Positions 25,701-34,474 of a stretch of DNA of 64,000 nt are shown here, piece after piece. The stretch is from Astropecten irregularis (lineage: Eukaryota; Echinodermata; Asteroidea; Paxillosida; Astropectinidae): NCBI GenBank assembly GCA_963971285.1, contig OZ020259.1, positions 9,238,001 through 9,302,000 of the forward strand. The letters are read 5' to 3'. Position 1 is the stretch's first letter. Each line of letters starts with the position of its first letter. The notes under the pieces are model-generated. The model was given only the letters and a program-made list of their open reading frames with translations. It made no database searches and was not told where the DNA came from. The translations under genes were made by a program, and so were the position numbers.

Positions 25701-27768
25701 AGTTGAGTGAGGCTTTGCAATCTTCGTTCAGTTGAGTGAGGTTTTGCAATCTTCGTCCAGTTGAGTGAGGCTTTGCAATCTTCGTTCAGTTGAGTGAGGC
25801 CTTGCGATCTTCGTTCAGTTGAGTGAGGCTTTGCAATCTTCGTTCAGTTGAGTGAGGCTTTGCAATCTTTGTTCAGTTGAGTGAGGCTTGGCAATCTTCG
25901 CTCAGTTGAGTGAGGCTTTGCAATCTTCATTCAGTTGAGATAAATTGACACAGAATGTAAATGTTGTGCACTTAATTATTACATGCCCAGGGAACTCATT
26001 TAAAGTTGCAAGTGCAAATCTGATACTTATATAATGAACATCGTGTTTGTAGGTCTGGACAGACTGGTTGAACCACTGAGAAACACTTGTACCACTAAGG
26101 TCAAGGCCAACTCAGTCAAACAGGAGTTTGAGAAACAAGATGAATTAAAGCGATCAGCAATGAGGGCTGTAGCTTCCCTGCTTAGTATCCCAGACAGTGG
26201 TAAGTTTAACCCAATAGACGTTTTATACCACTTAGTTACACCCAGTAACTGGGGCGCTGTACTTCCTTTTTTTGTTTTGGGACTTTGTTTTGGAATGGTC
26301 GTAATAGTGCCTAAAAGAATTATATATCATTCAAGATTTTATGCACAGAAAAATTGCACTTGTGCCAAAAGTGTCCCCAAATCATAACAAAGACATCACA
26401 AATCAGCTTGAAAATCACCTTTCTCTTCTCTTCACTTCACTTCACTTCTCTTCTCTTGCACTAGTAGTAAACAGAAGGTCATGGGTTCGAATCCCACCTG
26501 AGCCATCGCATTATTTTTTCATGTGCACTCATCAAGCACTGAGTATGCAGTGCCCACTAGTGCTGGGCCACTATTGAATTTTGAAGTCGACTAATCGTGG
26601 ACGTAATCGCGCTATTGAAATGTATGTACCATAGTGCAGACGGAGTACTGTTCACACATGTTCATAATATTGTGCAGTATATTGTGTTGCCTGTGCACAC
26701 TACACAGTATACTATTACAGACCCTTCCATTATCACAAAGGGTATACAATTATTGTAAAAAATAAGATTGGAATTACTGATTTATCTGTCGCGGTAGTAT
26801 TATTTCCAGATGTATTGGAATCTTGTTTTACGCATTGTACAAAATGGCCTTTTTTCAATCGAAATAGCAATCGCACATGTCAAAATGATTTCAAACGAAG
26901 AAATAGAAGGAAGGAGAGGTCTATATCATGGATCGAGACATTCACAAGGAACAAGATAGCAAAACCATTGATAAAAGTCTATATATAAAGGATAGGCCTA
27001 GGAGTGGGAACCCTAAAAACTGAAGGGCACAGCCTGGCCCCTGCACCCCTGTTGTGAGTCTCTCCGTCAATCAAGTGCTCATTCGCAATCGCACAATTTA
27101 TTGGCCTTCGGTGATTTTCCGGAAATGACTTGGTCTGTCTCTTTCCATGGATTTTAAACCTCCAAAGATGTCGATGTCGCTGACATAATCGTCTTAGTTT
27201 TGGTCGTATTACTTTTTCGCCAAACGGAATGATCGTGAGCACAAATAAAATTTATGCTCTGCATTTCATCCCTGACATTTCACAAGAGAATGGTGATTTA
27301 CAAGCTGATTTGCAATGTCTTTGTTGTCATTTGGGGAAAATTTTTCTGTGCATAAAATCTTGAATGATATACAATTCTCTGGGGCTCGAATACAATATTC
27401 AAGTCCCAAAATTAAAAAATGGAGTACAGCGCCCCAGTTACTGCCAGTATCCCAGACTGGGGAACATTTTACCCACTCATAGTGTCCCAGACAGTGGTAT
27501 TAAACTTTACCCCAATAGATGTTTTATAGCACTTAGTAACCCAGACTGGAGTACATTTACCCAAATAGACATTTTATACCACTAGAACCTGAAAAGTCTG
27601 GTATTGCTTTCAACAATCAATTGTTATTGTTTATTTTCAGACAAAAATCCACAGTTGACTGAGTTTGTCTCTCAGATTCGTTGTAATCCTGAGATGTGCA
27701 GCATGTTTGATAGCATTCAGAAGGATAGTACATTGACCAGCAGTGATTCTCTCATGGATACTACCTGA
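1724..27768 (+). CDS. CAND1: Cullin-associated NEDD8-dissociated protein 1, 23 3'-terminal coding exons (5' end off window)
   Basis: CAND1 is a HEAT-repeat protein. It binds unneddylated cullin-RBX1 and exchanges F-box and other substrate receptors on cullin-RING ubiquitin ligases. Exons: 1724-1878, 2399-2513, 3510-3695, 3891-4002, 4849-4942, 6003-6120, 6823-6988, 8845-8944, 9965-10165, 10971-11122, 11601-11696, 12310-12377, 13157-13251, 14867-14970, 15210-15277, 17221-17335, 19511-19585, 20376-20564, 22475-22546, 23914-24024, 24322-24382, 26053-26199, 27641-27768 (TGA 27766-27768). All junctions are GT-AG and phases match throughout, giving 908 residues against about 1,230 in vertebrates. 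Diagnostic stretches are the acidic [16 protein letters not shown] at the start, [20 protein letters not shown], [26 protein letters not shown] and the C-terminal [17 protein letters not shown]. No frameshift or internal stop was seen. Most donors are GTAAGT-like; the weakest is GTTGGT after 13251. Introns are swollen by transposons. Confidence 0.97.
4484..4745. mobile_element. Inverted pair of tRNA-like SINE units
   Basis: The left unit is antisense (GGATTCGAACC, then CCAACTGAGCTATCCAG). The right unit is sense (AGCTCAGTTGGTAGAGCG, then GGTTCGAATCCCGCTC). Both are bounded by GTGAACAAAGAAAAAT or its complement. A-box- and B-box-like pol III promoter motifs are intact in the right half, but the acceptor stem does not pair and the anticodon arm is irregular, so this is a tRNA-derived repeat. 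It lies in the CAND1 intron 4003-4848. The same unit occurs near 29,412 and at 43,117-43,950. Confidence 0.75.
5117..5969 (+). mobile_element. piggyBac-like element, internally deleted
   Basis: The termini are T/CCCTTTCAGCCCCA and its complement TGGGGCTGAAAGGG. The left flank is TTAA (5113-5116) and the right flank is TTTA (5970-5973), read as a mutated TTAA target duplication. Three subterminal palindromic motifs of the type GGCGACTAAAGTCGCC lie at about 5,132-5,240. The element contains a short transposase N-terminus (5425-5715) and no catalytic domain. Its right end is only 33 bp upstream of the CAND1 exon that begins at 6003. Confidence 0.75.
5425..5715 (+). pseudogene. piggyBac-type transposase N-terminal fragment
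   Basis: A 96-residue reading frame. Its start ([19 protein letters not shown], using the internal methionine) and a following serine/aspartate-rich stretch are typical of the acidic N-terminus of PGBD-like transposases. It then runs into an Arg/Gly-rich tail ([10 protein letters not shown]) and stops. The DDD catalytic core and the C-terminal cysteine-rich domain are missing, so it cannot be an active transposase. Assignment rests on the acidic N-terminus together with the TTAA-type flanks and termini. Confidence 0.55.
7851..8203. mobile_element. TTAA-flanked MITE (353 bp)
   Basis: The terminal inverted repeats are AGGTAGTATCATACTTTGG and its exact complement, flanked on both sides by TTAA (7847-7850 and 8204-8207). 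There is no coding capacity. It lies in the CAND1 intron 6989-8844. Its structure is shared with elements at 15,519, 31,079 and 39,840: TTAA flanks, AGG-type or AGAGG-type ends, and 350-376 bp length. Confidence 0.85.
10535..10672. mobile_element. Short inverted-repeat MITE
   Basis: The arms AATGGGAGACTTTTGAGAAC... and ...GTTCTCAAAAGTCTCCCATT are about 36 bp each. They enclose a GC-richer loop that contains the near-palindrome GCGCACGCA/TGCGTGC. It lies in the CAND1 intron 10166-10970. No clear target duplication was found. Confidence 0.7.
13252..14866. other. CAND1 intron, no gene; partial GAGTAC-rich fragment
   Basis: No gene is seen. At about 13,490-13,640 a fragment with ATACAAAGTACG, GTCGAGTCCGAATAC and GAGTACGAGTACAAAG resembles the GAGTAC-rich ends of the hAT-like element at 40,223-41,229. 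It may be a decayed relative. The rest is AT-rich and unassigned. Confidence 0.4.
15519..15875. mobile_element. TTAA-flanked MITE with ~115-bp terminal inverted repeats
   Basis: The ends are AGAGGATCTTCAACACTC and its complement, flanked by TTAA at 15515-15518 and 15876-15879. The inverted repeats run to about 15,630 on the left and from about 15,764 on the right and are nearly identical, so this copy is fairly young. It is non-coding and lies in the CAND1 intron 15278-17220. Confidence 0.88.
16236..16497. mobile_element. Inverted pair of a second tRNA-like SINE
   Basis: The left unit is antisense (ACTCAGTGCTTGTTAAGTGC, then GGGATTCGAATCCATGACC). The right unit is sense (GGAGGTCATGGGTTTGAATC, then AAGTGCACTAAACAAGCAC). 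A B-box-like motif is present. A related sense copy sits at 26,449-26,560. Like the pair at 4,484, the two units face each other around a short spacer. Confidence 0.7.
17544..18971. mobile_element. TA-flanked DNA transposon remnant (1,428 bp), Tc1/mariner/pogo-like termini
   Basis: The ends are CCGTAAAGTGCCATGTATAC and its exact complement, flanked by TA (17542-17543 and 18972-18973). The motif CATGTATACGGCGCACC is repeated twice near the left end, and occurs once in each orientation near the right end. The interior is GC-rich with several open frames (the longest 214 codons, 17686-18330), none recognisable as a transposase. It lies in the CAND1 intron 17336-19510. Confidence 0.75.
20565..22474. 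other. CAND1 intron, no gene identified
   Basis: No gene is seen. A segment near 20,758 (TTGGGTCATTCCATGTCAGA) resembles the start of the sequence at 38,966 (GGGTCATTCCGTGTCAAATC), which suggests a dispersed repeat. Short CATCGTACATCACAAAT motifs recur near 21,290-21,390. Nothing coding is supported. Confidence 0.4.
24533..25938. repeat. 29-bp minisatellite, ~48 copies, in a CAND1 intron
   Basis: The consensus unit is 29 bp and reads TTGAGTGAGGCTTTGCAATC followed by TTCATTCAG. Variant units recur in blocks. The GTGATG variant appears at 25,214 and 25,417 (203 bp apart, 7 units). The GCCTTGCGATC variant appears at about 25,501 and 25,791 (290 bp apart, 10 units). Because 29 is not a multiple of 3 it is not protein-coding. 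It lies in the intron 24383-26052. Confidence 0.95.
26243..27443. mobile_element. Inverted-repeat element (1.2 kb) with ~165-bp terminal repeats
   Basis: The left end CAGTAACTGGGGCGCTGTAC and the right end GTACAGCGCCCCAGTTACTG are complementary, and the similarity continues inward for about 165 bp on each side (26,243-26,425 and 27,290-27,443). The left arm is followed by a SINE fragment. The middle is non-coding. It sits in the last CAND1 intron, inside an array of exon-junction copies. Confidence 0.75.
26449..26560 (+). mobile_element. tRNA-like SINE fragment
   Basis: GAAGGTCATGGGTTCGAATC (B-box-like) is followed by CATGTGCACTCATCAAGCAC and TGAGTATGCAG. It matches the sense unit at about 16,405-16,497, and it lies inside the inverted-repeat element 26,243-27,443. 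Confidence 0.6.
27446..27587 (+). repeat. Tandem copies of the CAND1 exon/intron junction at 26,191-26,245
   Basis: Three degenerate ~35-54 bp units begin TATCCCAGACTGG, TGTCCCAGACAGTGGTA and AACCCAGACTGGAG. Each is followed by forms of ACCCAATAGACGTTTTATAC. They copy the end of the exon 26053-26199 (codons for SIPDSG), its splice donor and about 45 bp of intron. The copies have lost a consensus donor (GTATTA in place of GTAAGT). Confidence 0.7.
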
Positions 27769-28130
27769 GAGGTATCACATCATTCAGCTTGCTGTGCTTG
27801 CTAACTTCATGATTCAAATAATATACTATACTTTGCAACAAAACGGAAGAACTTCAACATTATTACTGTTAATTATAATTTATGCAGATATTCACCCACA
27901 AGCCCGTAAAGTAAATAGTTGTAAGAGCTCAGTTGGCCAAGTACCTATTGGCCGTATGATTTGACCATATATGTATGCTTTGATTATAGTGCATATTTGT
28001 TGTGATAATATGCAAACTAAAGTCTATTTGATATGTAAGATGCATTTCATCACCATTATGTTCCATAAGTTGAAAGTCATGTTGTGAACCCATGCCTGTA
28101 TAAAATAACATAGAATGTTCAGATTTTACA

Positions 28131-28136
28131 AATAAA
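28131..28136 (+). promoter_or_regulatory. Candidate CAND1 polyadenylation signal
   Basis: AATAAA lies 363 bp after the CAND1 stop codon, with AT-rich sequence around it. Further AATAAA-like hexamers lie near 28,661 and 29,931, so a longer 3' UTR is possible. Between 27,769 and about 30,575 no gene is seen, only a SINE fragment near 29,412. Confidence 0.45.
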
Positions 28137-29411
28137 ATTAAGATAAGGTACTAAAGCATTAACTAACCTTAAAATTTAAAATCTATATTTTCTTTGGGGA
28201 AAAGACATCAATACTTTTTTTGACAATTAGCGTGTTTGCTGAAGGTTATCATTGGGGGTGTTCAACGAGAATGAGCAACAAACTTTTAGAAAGCTTCCTA
28301 AATTATGCAGTTTGCCAGAAAGTGATACCGGTATACATCTGCATATGCTTTCAAAATTGGAACCATTTACATTTGCACATTGATGTTGTCATTTATATTT
28401 TGTAATACATAAGAGGGAATCAAAGACCTACCTGTTATTAGATTTTACTTGCATGTACCAAGAAACATGTGACACATACAACATACTAGCACTGTGATCA
28501 CTTAAAGCCATGGTGTATTTCACTAAATATATCACTGTGCCAACACAGCAATACAGCCTCATTCAATATGTGAGATAACTGATATGCTGATTCAGTATAA
28601 TCAAATGCAAACAGTCCTTAAGAAAAAAAAATCCAAAATTAATTAATCAAGTGTTCTAAAATAAAATTGTTTTAAGGTTTGTCGTAACGCACAGGGTCTC
28701 AGATTTGTGGATCCACGTCCTATGCAGGGTACCGTAAAATGGGATCGGGATCAGTAGAATTCGTGATCCTGTGCATTAAACAAACAGGCCCCTAATCACT
28801 CATTCTTTTACAGAATACGGTTTATGGTGCAACATGTGAATAACTCATCTTGGTAAAGAGGTGGTTGTTAGAAATAGGAGATAATAATATCATAGCCAGC
28901 GTGCTCTTTCCCAACACAGGATGAGTTTCAATAGTATCTTTGTAATACCAAACTTTGTCAGACCCATTATGGTGTAACAGGATTGTCTTTGAATGCAGAC
29001 TGGAATGTACAGTCAAAACTTCCGTCTTTAAGGAAAACAGAACAACAGAAACAGGGCCTATGTGTCCCCTGTAAGAAAATCCATTGTGGAACATCTTTCC
29101 ATCTGATGTAATATGCATTGTGATCAATGCAAATTGTGTAAAGCAAACTCTAAATTTGACTTTCGCAGTGCCAAATTTAGAATGCTTGGATATTTTTTCA
29201 CATTTTCACAATTTGTTTTAATTATGATTATCATTATACAATTGACCATTTATGAATACTGAAGGACAATTAAACTTAACATTAAAATAACAGAAATGTT
29301 TAGTATCCCATTGACTAGACTCACTTAGGAAACTAAACAGCCTTTTCACCCTCCAACAATGAATTACTGTACAGAAATTGTCATTCCCAACTTGACCTAA
29401 CCATTAATAAT

Positions 29412-29475
29412 TGGTTGAGGAGGTCGCCGGTTCGAATCCCGCTCCAGTCAATTTTTCTTTGTTCACCTTTCATTA
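29412..29475 (+). mobile_element. Truncated tRNA-like SINE fragment
   Basis: GGAGGTCGCCGGTTCGAATC is followed by CCGCTCCAGTCAATTTTTC and TTTGTTCACCTTTCATT. It corresponds to the 3' half of the unit found at 4,484-4,745 and 43,117-43,950. Confidence 0.65.
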
Positions 29476-30578
29476 ATAATGTCAATGGTTTGGTTGTTAG
29501 TATCAAAATGCTTCCAGAAGGTTTCACAGTTCAGTTTTAAATGTGTATTAAAACAATGGAATGTGAGATTTCTCTTGAGTGTTTCCCCTCACAAACAGTC
29601 AACAATTACAATTTTCCAATGGAACAAATAATTATACGGTTCTGGGGTATAGAATGAAGATGTTTAAGGGTGACATTGCTGAAGTTTGTAGTTAAATATT
29701 GAGCCCACACAATAATTTCTTGGCAAACATTAAAAAGATTCATATTCATAAGAAGATGTAGTTATAATTGTTAATATCGCCACATGTATACTGTGTTTAA
29801 GCAAACCATTGGTTAATTCATGTTTCAATGACTTTTTTACCTTGCTTTTTGCTCGTTTGGAAAGAAATGCTTTTACCACCATTTACCATATCTCTTCATG
29901 ATTTACAGCCTTAAGCCACAATATGTATATATATAATAAATCTGTTCAGACCTTTTTGTATTAAATATAAAAAGCATGGCAAGATTTGTTTGAATGTGAT
30001 GATGTTTTTTCAGTTCCTTTTCAAGTAGACAAAGTAATAAAATAGCACTGTTGCCAGCCAAACTGTGTTGTCATGCATTATTAGAATTACCGAAGGGCAG
30101 AGTGGACTCATGTATACGAACGCCCGAATAAGATTGAGTAACCATCCCCCACACCATTGCGAACATGGTTCGAGTCTTCCGAGTCTGCTCAGCTGCCACG
30201 TACAATGCATTCAACAAACATAGACCATATTGGTGGCCGGCCACCGAGATGAATACTTGTGGTTTCAGCGACTATGTGGTCTTATCTCAAACTCAAAGGG
30301 AGTATTGCGAGCCCAGATTTTTTTATATGACGTCCGTGCTCAACTCCACTTGACCACAGAGCTAGGAATTGAAGAGAAGTTCGAACTGCCACCTATCACT
30401 AATCCAATCACTAATCGCCCAATTAAGCCCCATTGGAAAAACACTGCAGCCGGCCACACGCCGATTACATAACATAACCGCAGTACAGGATGATTGTCGC
30501 CGGAATTCCCTGGTAACCCAAAAAATGGTTCATAACTGAAATTGTAAATTGGAGTAACAAAACACACGAACCAAATAT

Positions 30579-30801
30579 GGGCGTTTTCGAAACGGAGGCT
30601 CAGGCTCCATTTCGTGAATTCATTCCAAAACAAAGGGCATCAAAATAGAGACTTTTGGTTGTGGTTCTGAAGTAGATTCTCTAGTTTGAAAAGGAAAACA
30701 GAGTTTCAGCTTCAATGAAAAACCACAACCTATATTTTCAGCATATGGATGTCAGAGCTGGAGCCTGAGCCTGAGCCTAAGCCTCCGTTTCGAAAACGCC
30801 C
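30579..30801. mobile_element. GGGCGTTTTC MITE, copy 1
   Basis: The ends GGGCGTTTTCGAAACGGAGG and CCTCCGTTTCGAAAACGCCC are exact complements, flanked by TAT on both sides (30576-30578 and 30802-30804). The interior includes CTGGAGCCTGAGCCTGAG hexamer repeats. A reverse-oriented relative sits at 32,134-32,380. A 3-bp target site is compatible with PIF/Harbinger, which is inference. Confidence 0.75.
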
Positions 30802-30821
30802 TATAAATGGCAAGCACAGTA

Positions 30822-30910
30822 GACTGGTTCCCGTTCCCTACAGTAGTCTCCTGACGTCTATCGTCACTCGAATGTAGGTAATATTTTATGTATTGGGACG
30901 GGAACCAGTC
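30822..30910. mobile_element. 89-bp TA-flanked MITE
   Basis: GACTGGTTCCCGTTCCC at the left pairs with GGGACGGGAACCAGTC at the right, flanked by TA at 30820-30821 and 30911-30912. It is a sibling of the 97-bp element at 32,517-32,613. Confidence 0.7.
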
Positions 30911-31078
30911 TACAAGCGCAGTTGATACTGAAAGCCCCTGCATGCATACATGGCAAACCGAAAGATGCGCAAGAAAATTATGTTTCGATCGGTGCGTAGG
31001 TCGTCGAAATCGGGCATTTAACGGCAATTAATTTTGTCGTCTTTTCTTGACATTTTATCGAAAACCAATTATACTTAA

Positions 31079-31454
31079 AGGGATTGCATACGTTTGGTAA
31101 TTTGAGCCTATTGTTTGTTTCAAACCAATATAATTGTATATATATACCATAAAACTAACCTGTGAAAGTTTCAATTCAAAAGATGGTAGCGTTTGTGAGA
31201 TTTTGGCGACAAACTAGAGCGCTTATTTCACGCCAGATAACAGTTAGTCAATAGCTGAGAAGCGTTACGGCCATAACGCTTCTCAGATTCATAATTTTTG
31301 GAGATAAAAAGTGACATATTTTTCTATAACCGCGGTACTTCGAATTGAACGTTTCTCAATATGCATTATACTATCCAAAGCAGCTGTACTTCTCACCAAG
31401 TAAGTTTTTATTGCCATACATTTTCAGAGTCATTACCAAACGTATGCAATGCCT
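31079..31454. mobile_element. TTAA-flanked MITE (376 bp)
   Basis: The ends AGGGATTGCATACGTTTGGT and ACCAAACGTATGCAATGCCT are complementary with one mismatch, flanked by TTAA (31075-31078 and 31455-31458). It also holds an internal hairpin (GCTGAGAAGCGTTA / TAACGCTTCTCAG) near 31,255-31,287. It is non-coding. Confidence 0.85.
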
Positions 31455-31892
31455 TTAAAAAGGAAAAGGAAAAGGATAATTTCACATTTCGTTATGCGGC
31501 TTGACCCGAGATTTTTCACGGTGAGGGGTCAGCCTAAATTGTAGATAATGTCTTGACAGAAAATATGGTTTATGTGTGTATAATGACAAATGCCCAGCCA
31601 GCTATGGCCAGTTGTTGAAAAGTCCGGTCAGTTTTTCATTCTGGCCATGTTGAGTCCACTACGTTTGTATATTACACGCACAAGGAAATTAGACCTTTCC
31701 ACAGTGCTGGGACGAAGTTGGTCAAGCCAGCTCACAGCCAGACTACCGCAATGATAAATTTGCATAATAATGTTAGAACGCATGTCGGATATAAACCACG
31801 ACTGTGATTGGTACATTAGTCAGAAACAAATGTGGCGGGGCTTAATGGATTGGTCTATTCACTGCATGCGACAGTGACGAACGTCGTGTGAG

Positions 31893-32047
31893 CAGCGGCG
31901 TAGCTAGGTTTTTTTTTCAGCAGGGGGTACTGGGGGGGCCTTAGAATTTGGTGGGGGGGCACCCGGAATTTTTTCAAAACTGGGGGGGGGGGGGGGGGGG
32001 GCGCACGCCGAATTTGTGGCCCCCCCCCCCGTAGCTATACGCCCCTG
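31893..32047. mobile_element. hAT-like MITE with poly-G/poly-C arms, 8-bp TSD
   Basis: The element starts CAGCGGCGTAGCTAGG and ends CGTAGCTATACGCCCCTG. It is flanked by perfect 8-bp direct repeats CGTGTGAG (31885-31892 and 32048-32055). The interior has a long poly-G run and a poly-C run that could pair with it. The 8-bp duplication and CAG-type terminus fit the hAT superfamily. Confidence 0.85.
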
Positions 32048-32133
32048 CGTGTGAGATCACGGGCCTTCACGAAATATAGGCTGGGGATTTATTTTGCTAC
32101 TACCATTTTGTATCCTAAAAGAAATGAAGGCCC

Positions 32134-32380
32134 GGGCCCTTTTCCAAACCTCGGCTCCGGCTCCGGTTCCGGCTCCGGCTCCGTCATCCATATGAGTGAA
32201 AATAGAGGTTGTGGGTTTTCATTGAAGCTGAAACTCCGTTTTCCCTATCAAACCAGAGATTCTACTTCCGAACCACAGCCAAAAGTCTCTATTTTGATAC
32301 CCGTTATTTTAAAATTGACTCAAGAAATGGAGCTGGAGCCGGAGCCTGAGCCGGAGCCGGAGAAGAGGTTTGGAAAAGTT
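32134..32380. mobile_element. GGGCGTTTTC MITE relative, copy 2 (inverted)
   Basis: The interior reads as the reverse complement of 30,579-30,801 (for example TTTCATTGAAGCTGAAACTC and CCACAGCCAAAAGTC). The ends are diverged (TTTTCCAAACCTCGGCTCC ... GAAGAGGTTTGGAAAA). Hexamer repeats of GGCTCC/GGAGCC type make up both shoulders. Confidence 0.7.
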
Positions 32381-32516
32381 GAGATCGCTTAGCTCCCCCG
32401 GGTCGACACCAGTTAACGTCGTCCCCATTCTCTCGCTTGTTTTGTGCAGTAAAACACGACCATTCCCAGTAAGGGCTGACCCGTGTTAGCTAAACGAATG
32501 CACCCATGGTGAAGTA

Positions 32517-32613
32517 GTCTGGTTCCCGGACCCCAAAAGCTCCCGACTATTGTCTGTCAAATATAGGATTTTTAATAAGAGTCGTCAGGGAATCTTCGGG
32601 CAGGGAACCAGAC
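32517..32613. mobile_element. 97-bp TA-flanked MITE
   Basis: GTCTGGTTCCC at the left pairs with GGGAACCAGAC at the right, with TA on both sides (32515-32516 and 32614-32615). It belongs with the element at 30,822. Confidence 0.7.
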
Positions 32614-32725
32614 TAATGGGGAAGCTGGAGTCTTTCTTCGGCTTCGTCGTGTGGCCCAATCCCTTCATTTCATTTTGTCGGCCTCAAATGGCGGTAGCGA
32701 AATAAGTACCAAGCCTAGCCTCAAC

Positions 32726-33297
32726 CAGGGGTGCGTTCCGCTTGCGCGAACATGTCTCAACGTTTGCGGCAACGTTTGCGTACAACCGGAACCGATTGTG
32801 AGCGCGCGTGGAACACAACCGTAAAATGGCGGTGTCCAGTCGTAACCAAGATGGCGTCGAATGCCTGCAGCGTCCAAAATAATTGATGAAATTTCTGATA
32901 GTACTTGTACTGCAGCATATCATTAAGTACCAATTATCTATGGTGCAATTTGTGAAGTACTTGATAAATTTTCAATCTTAAAAACTGCAGCTTTTACTTT
33001 CGTCACAAAAAAAATTACGTCGTCTGCTTACCGTTCTGCCATCTTGTATTGGAAATATCGACCATTTTTAAATGACACGCGAACATTCGCGAACATCACA
33101 GAAATATGTTCGCCGACTGTTGCTAACACCCGCCAACGTTAGCGGCGCACAAGTCGTTCCACCCGAAATTGTTTGCAAACGTTGGCAAACGGTGGCAACG
33201 TTCGCGCAAGCGGAACGCACCCCAGGGGTGCGTTCCGCTTACGCGAACGTTGCCGCTAACGTTGAGACATGTTCGCGCAAGCGGAACGCAGCCCAGG
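32726..33297. mobile_element. CAGGGGTGCGTTCCGC foldback element, compound right end
   Basis: The left end CAGGGGTGCGTTCCGCTTG recurs inverted near 33,205-33,222. It then recurs again in direct orientation at 33,223 and inverted at about 33,280-33,294, so the right side carries an extra ~72-bp palindrome built from the terminal sequence. The CAGGGGTG terminus resembles hAT elements. No clean target duplication was found. Confidence 0.6.
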
Positions 33298-33383
33298 TTG
33301 CGTAAAGACCTATGACTCTATGTCAGCTAATGTCCATGTTTTGCTAGTGCAGCCTCTGTATTTTTTTTCCTGTTGATGCGTAC

Positions 33384-33642
33384 CAAAGATCTGGGGCCAA
33401 TTTCACGGCGCTGCTAAGCACAAAAATTTGCTTAGCACAAAAATGTCTTGCCCAATAAAACAAACCACAGTTAAAAAATCCATCTGATGTTCATGGTCAG
33501 TGAACAATATTCAAAGGACAATCACAAGTGATACACAACACGTGGAAATTTGGTTGTTAACCCTGTCTTTATTAAGACTGAAATGTCATGCTTAGCAAAT
33601 TTTTGTGCTAAGCACGGCCGTGAAATTGGCCCATGATCTTTG
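33384..33642. mobile_element. hAT-like MITE (259 bp) with perfect 8-bp TSD
   Basis: The element starts CAAAGATCTGGGGCCAATTT and ends AAATTGGCCCATGATCTTTG. It is flanked by ATGCGTAC on both sides (33376-33383 and 33643-33650). Subterminal GCTAAGCA / TGCTTAGC motifs recur. It has no open frame of interest. Confidence 0.88.
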
Positions 33643-33650
33643 ATGCGTAC

Positions 33651-34312
33651 TCAACTTGCGCGCTTATAAGTTGTGCGTACTTGGGCGCATGAGGGCGTAG
33701 TACTGGGCGTTCTGTACACGTTCACACGGTACGAAAACAGTCTAGGCCGTGGACTTAATGTTTTGCCATAGAGCTGTTTGTAGCTCTATGGTTTTTCATG
33801 CACAGGTAACAGCCGTAAAATACAACGAAGCCGGGAAGTCACATGGCGCACACTGTATACAACAAACTTGACTGCCGATGTTGCGTACCCAGTAACCAGT
33901 AAGAACCCTACTTCGAAGATAATTATAAATACAAATCTCAGTGGTCAAAGTTCGTTGTAATTTGTTTATTAAGGAACAACTTCAGACGTTCTGATGCTCA
34001 TTTAAAACAATCGGAACGAGATCTGACTCTGAGGCTGTGGAGCATCGCTGAAGATTCGTATCCAAATTCCAAAGCGCGGCTGTCGTCACATATCTTGTGC
34101 ACCACACGTTTTGAAGGTACAGTATGACGACGCTAGTATTTCAGGGACTATTTTTTAGTTAGGCTATTTAATCATGTTAATGCCTAATGGGGCGCGTCGT
34201 AAGCCCCTAGGCCTACTCCCCTTTTGAATTCTGGGCTTCGATGTGGAACCATATTTAGGGGATTGTGATAAGAAGGGATCCCCAAACACATTGATTATTT
34301 TAGCCCTTAACC
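33651..34312. other. Intergenic, nothing identified
   Basis: No coding or structured element is recognised in this stretch. Confidence 0.4.
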
Positions 34313-34474
34313 TAGTTGCGATGATCGTAACCCTAGGTCTGACATGGGGACTGGGACCTTAGGGTTACGAAGAAGTGTATTCAAACATTGGAGAAAAACT
34401 TTTTGGCCAACTCCTGAAATACGTTTCCACTTAGTTTTCCACATTCCAAAATCCAAACACAAAATCTGACTACA
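34313..34474. mobile_element. Old foldback element, left arm (split copy)
   Basis: The sequence begins TAGTTGCGATGATCGTAACC and runs to CTGACTACA. It matches the terminal arm of the younger element at 35,236. In that younger copy CTGACTACA continues directly into TGGATCTGATTGG; here the continuation is found only at 38,406. The copy is therefore interrupted by a 3.9-kb block. Confidence 0.8.

Noticed and set aside
24533..25938. CRISPR-like array (29-bp repeat length)
   Set aside because: Units are contiguous with no unique spacers, and the host is a eukaryote. It is a minisatellite.
30165..30472. Short overlapping plus-strand frames near 30.2-30.5 kb
   Set aside because: They overlap in different frames, have no family features, and show no convincing splice context.
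32051..32392. 113-codon frame with Gly-Ser and Glu-Pro repeats
   Set aside because: It is the translation of GGCTCC/GGAGCC hexamers in a MITE.
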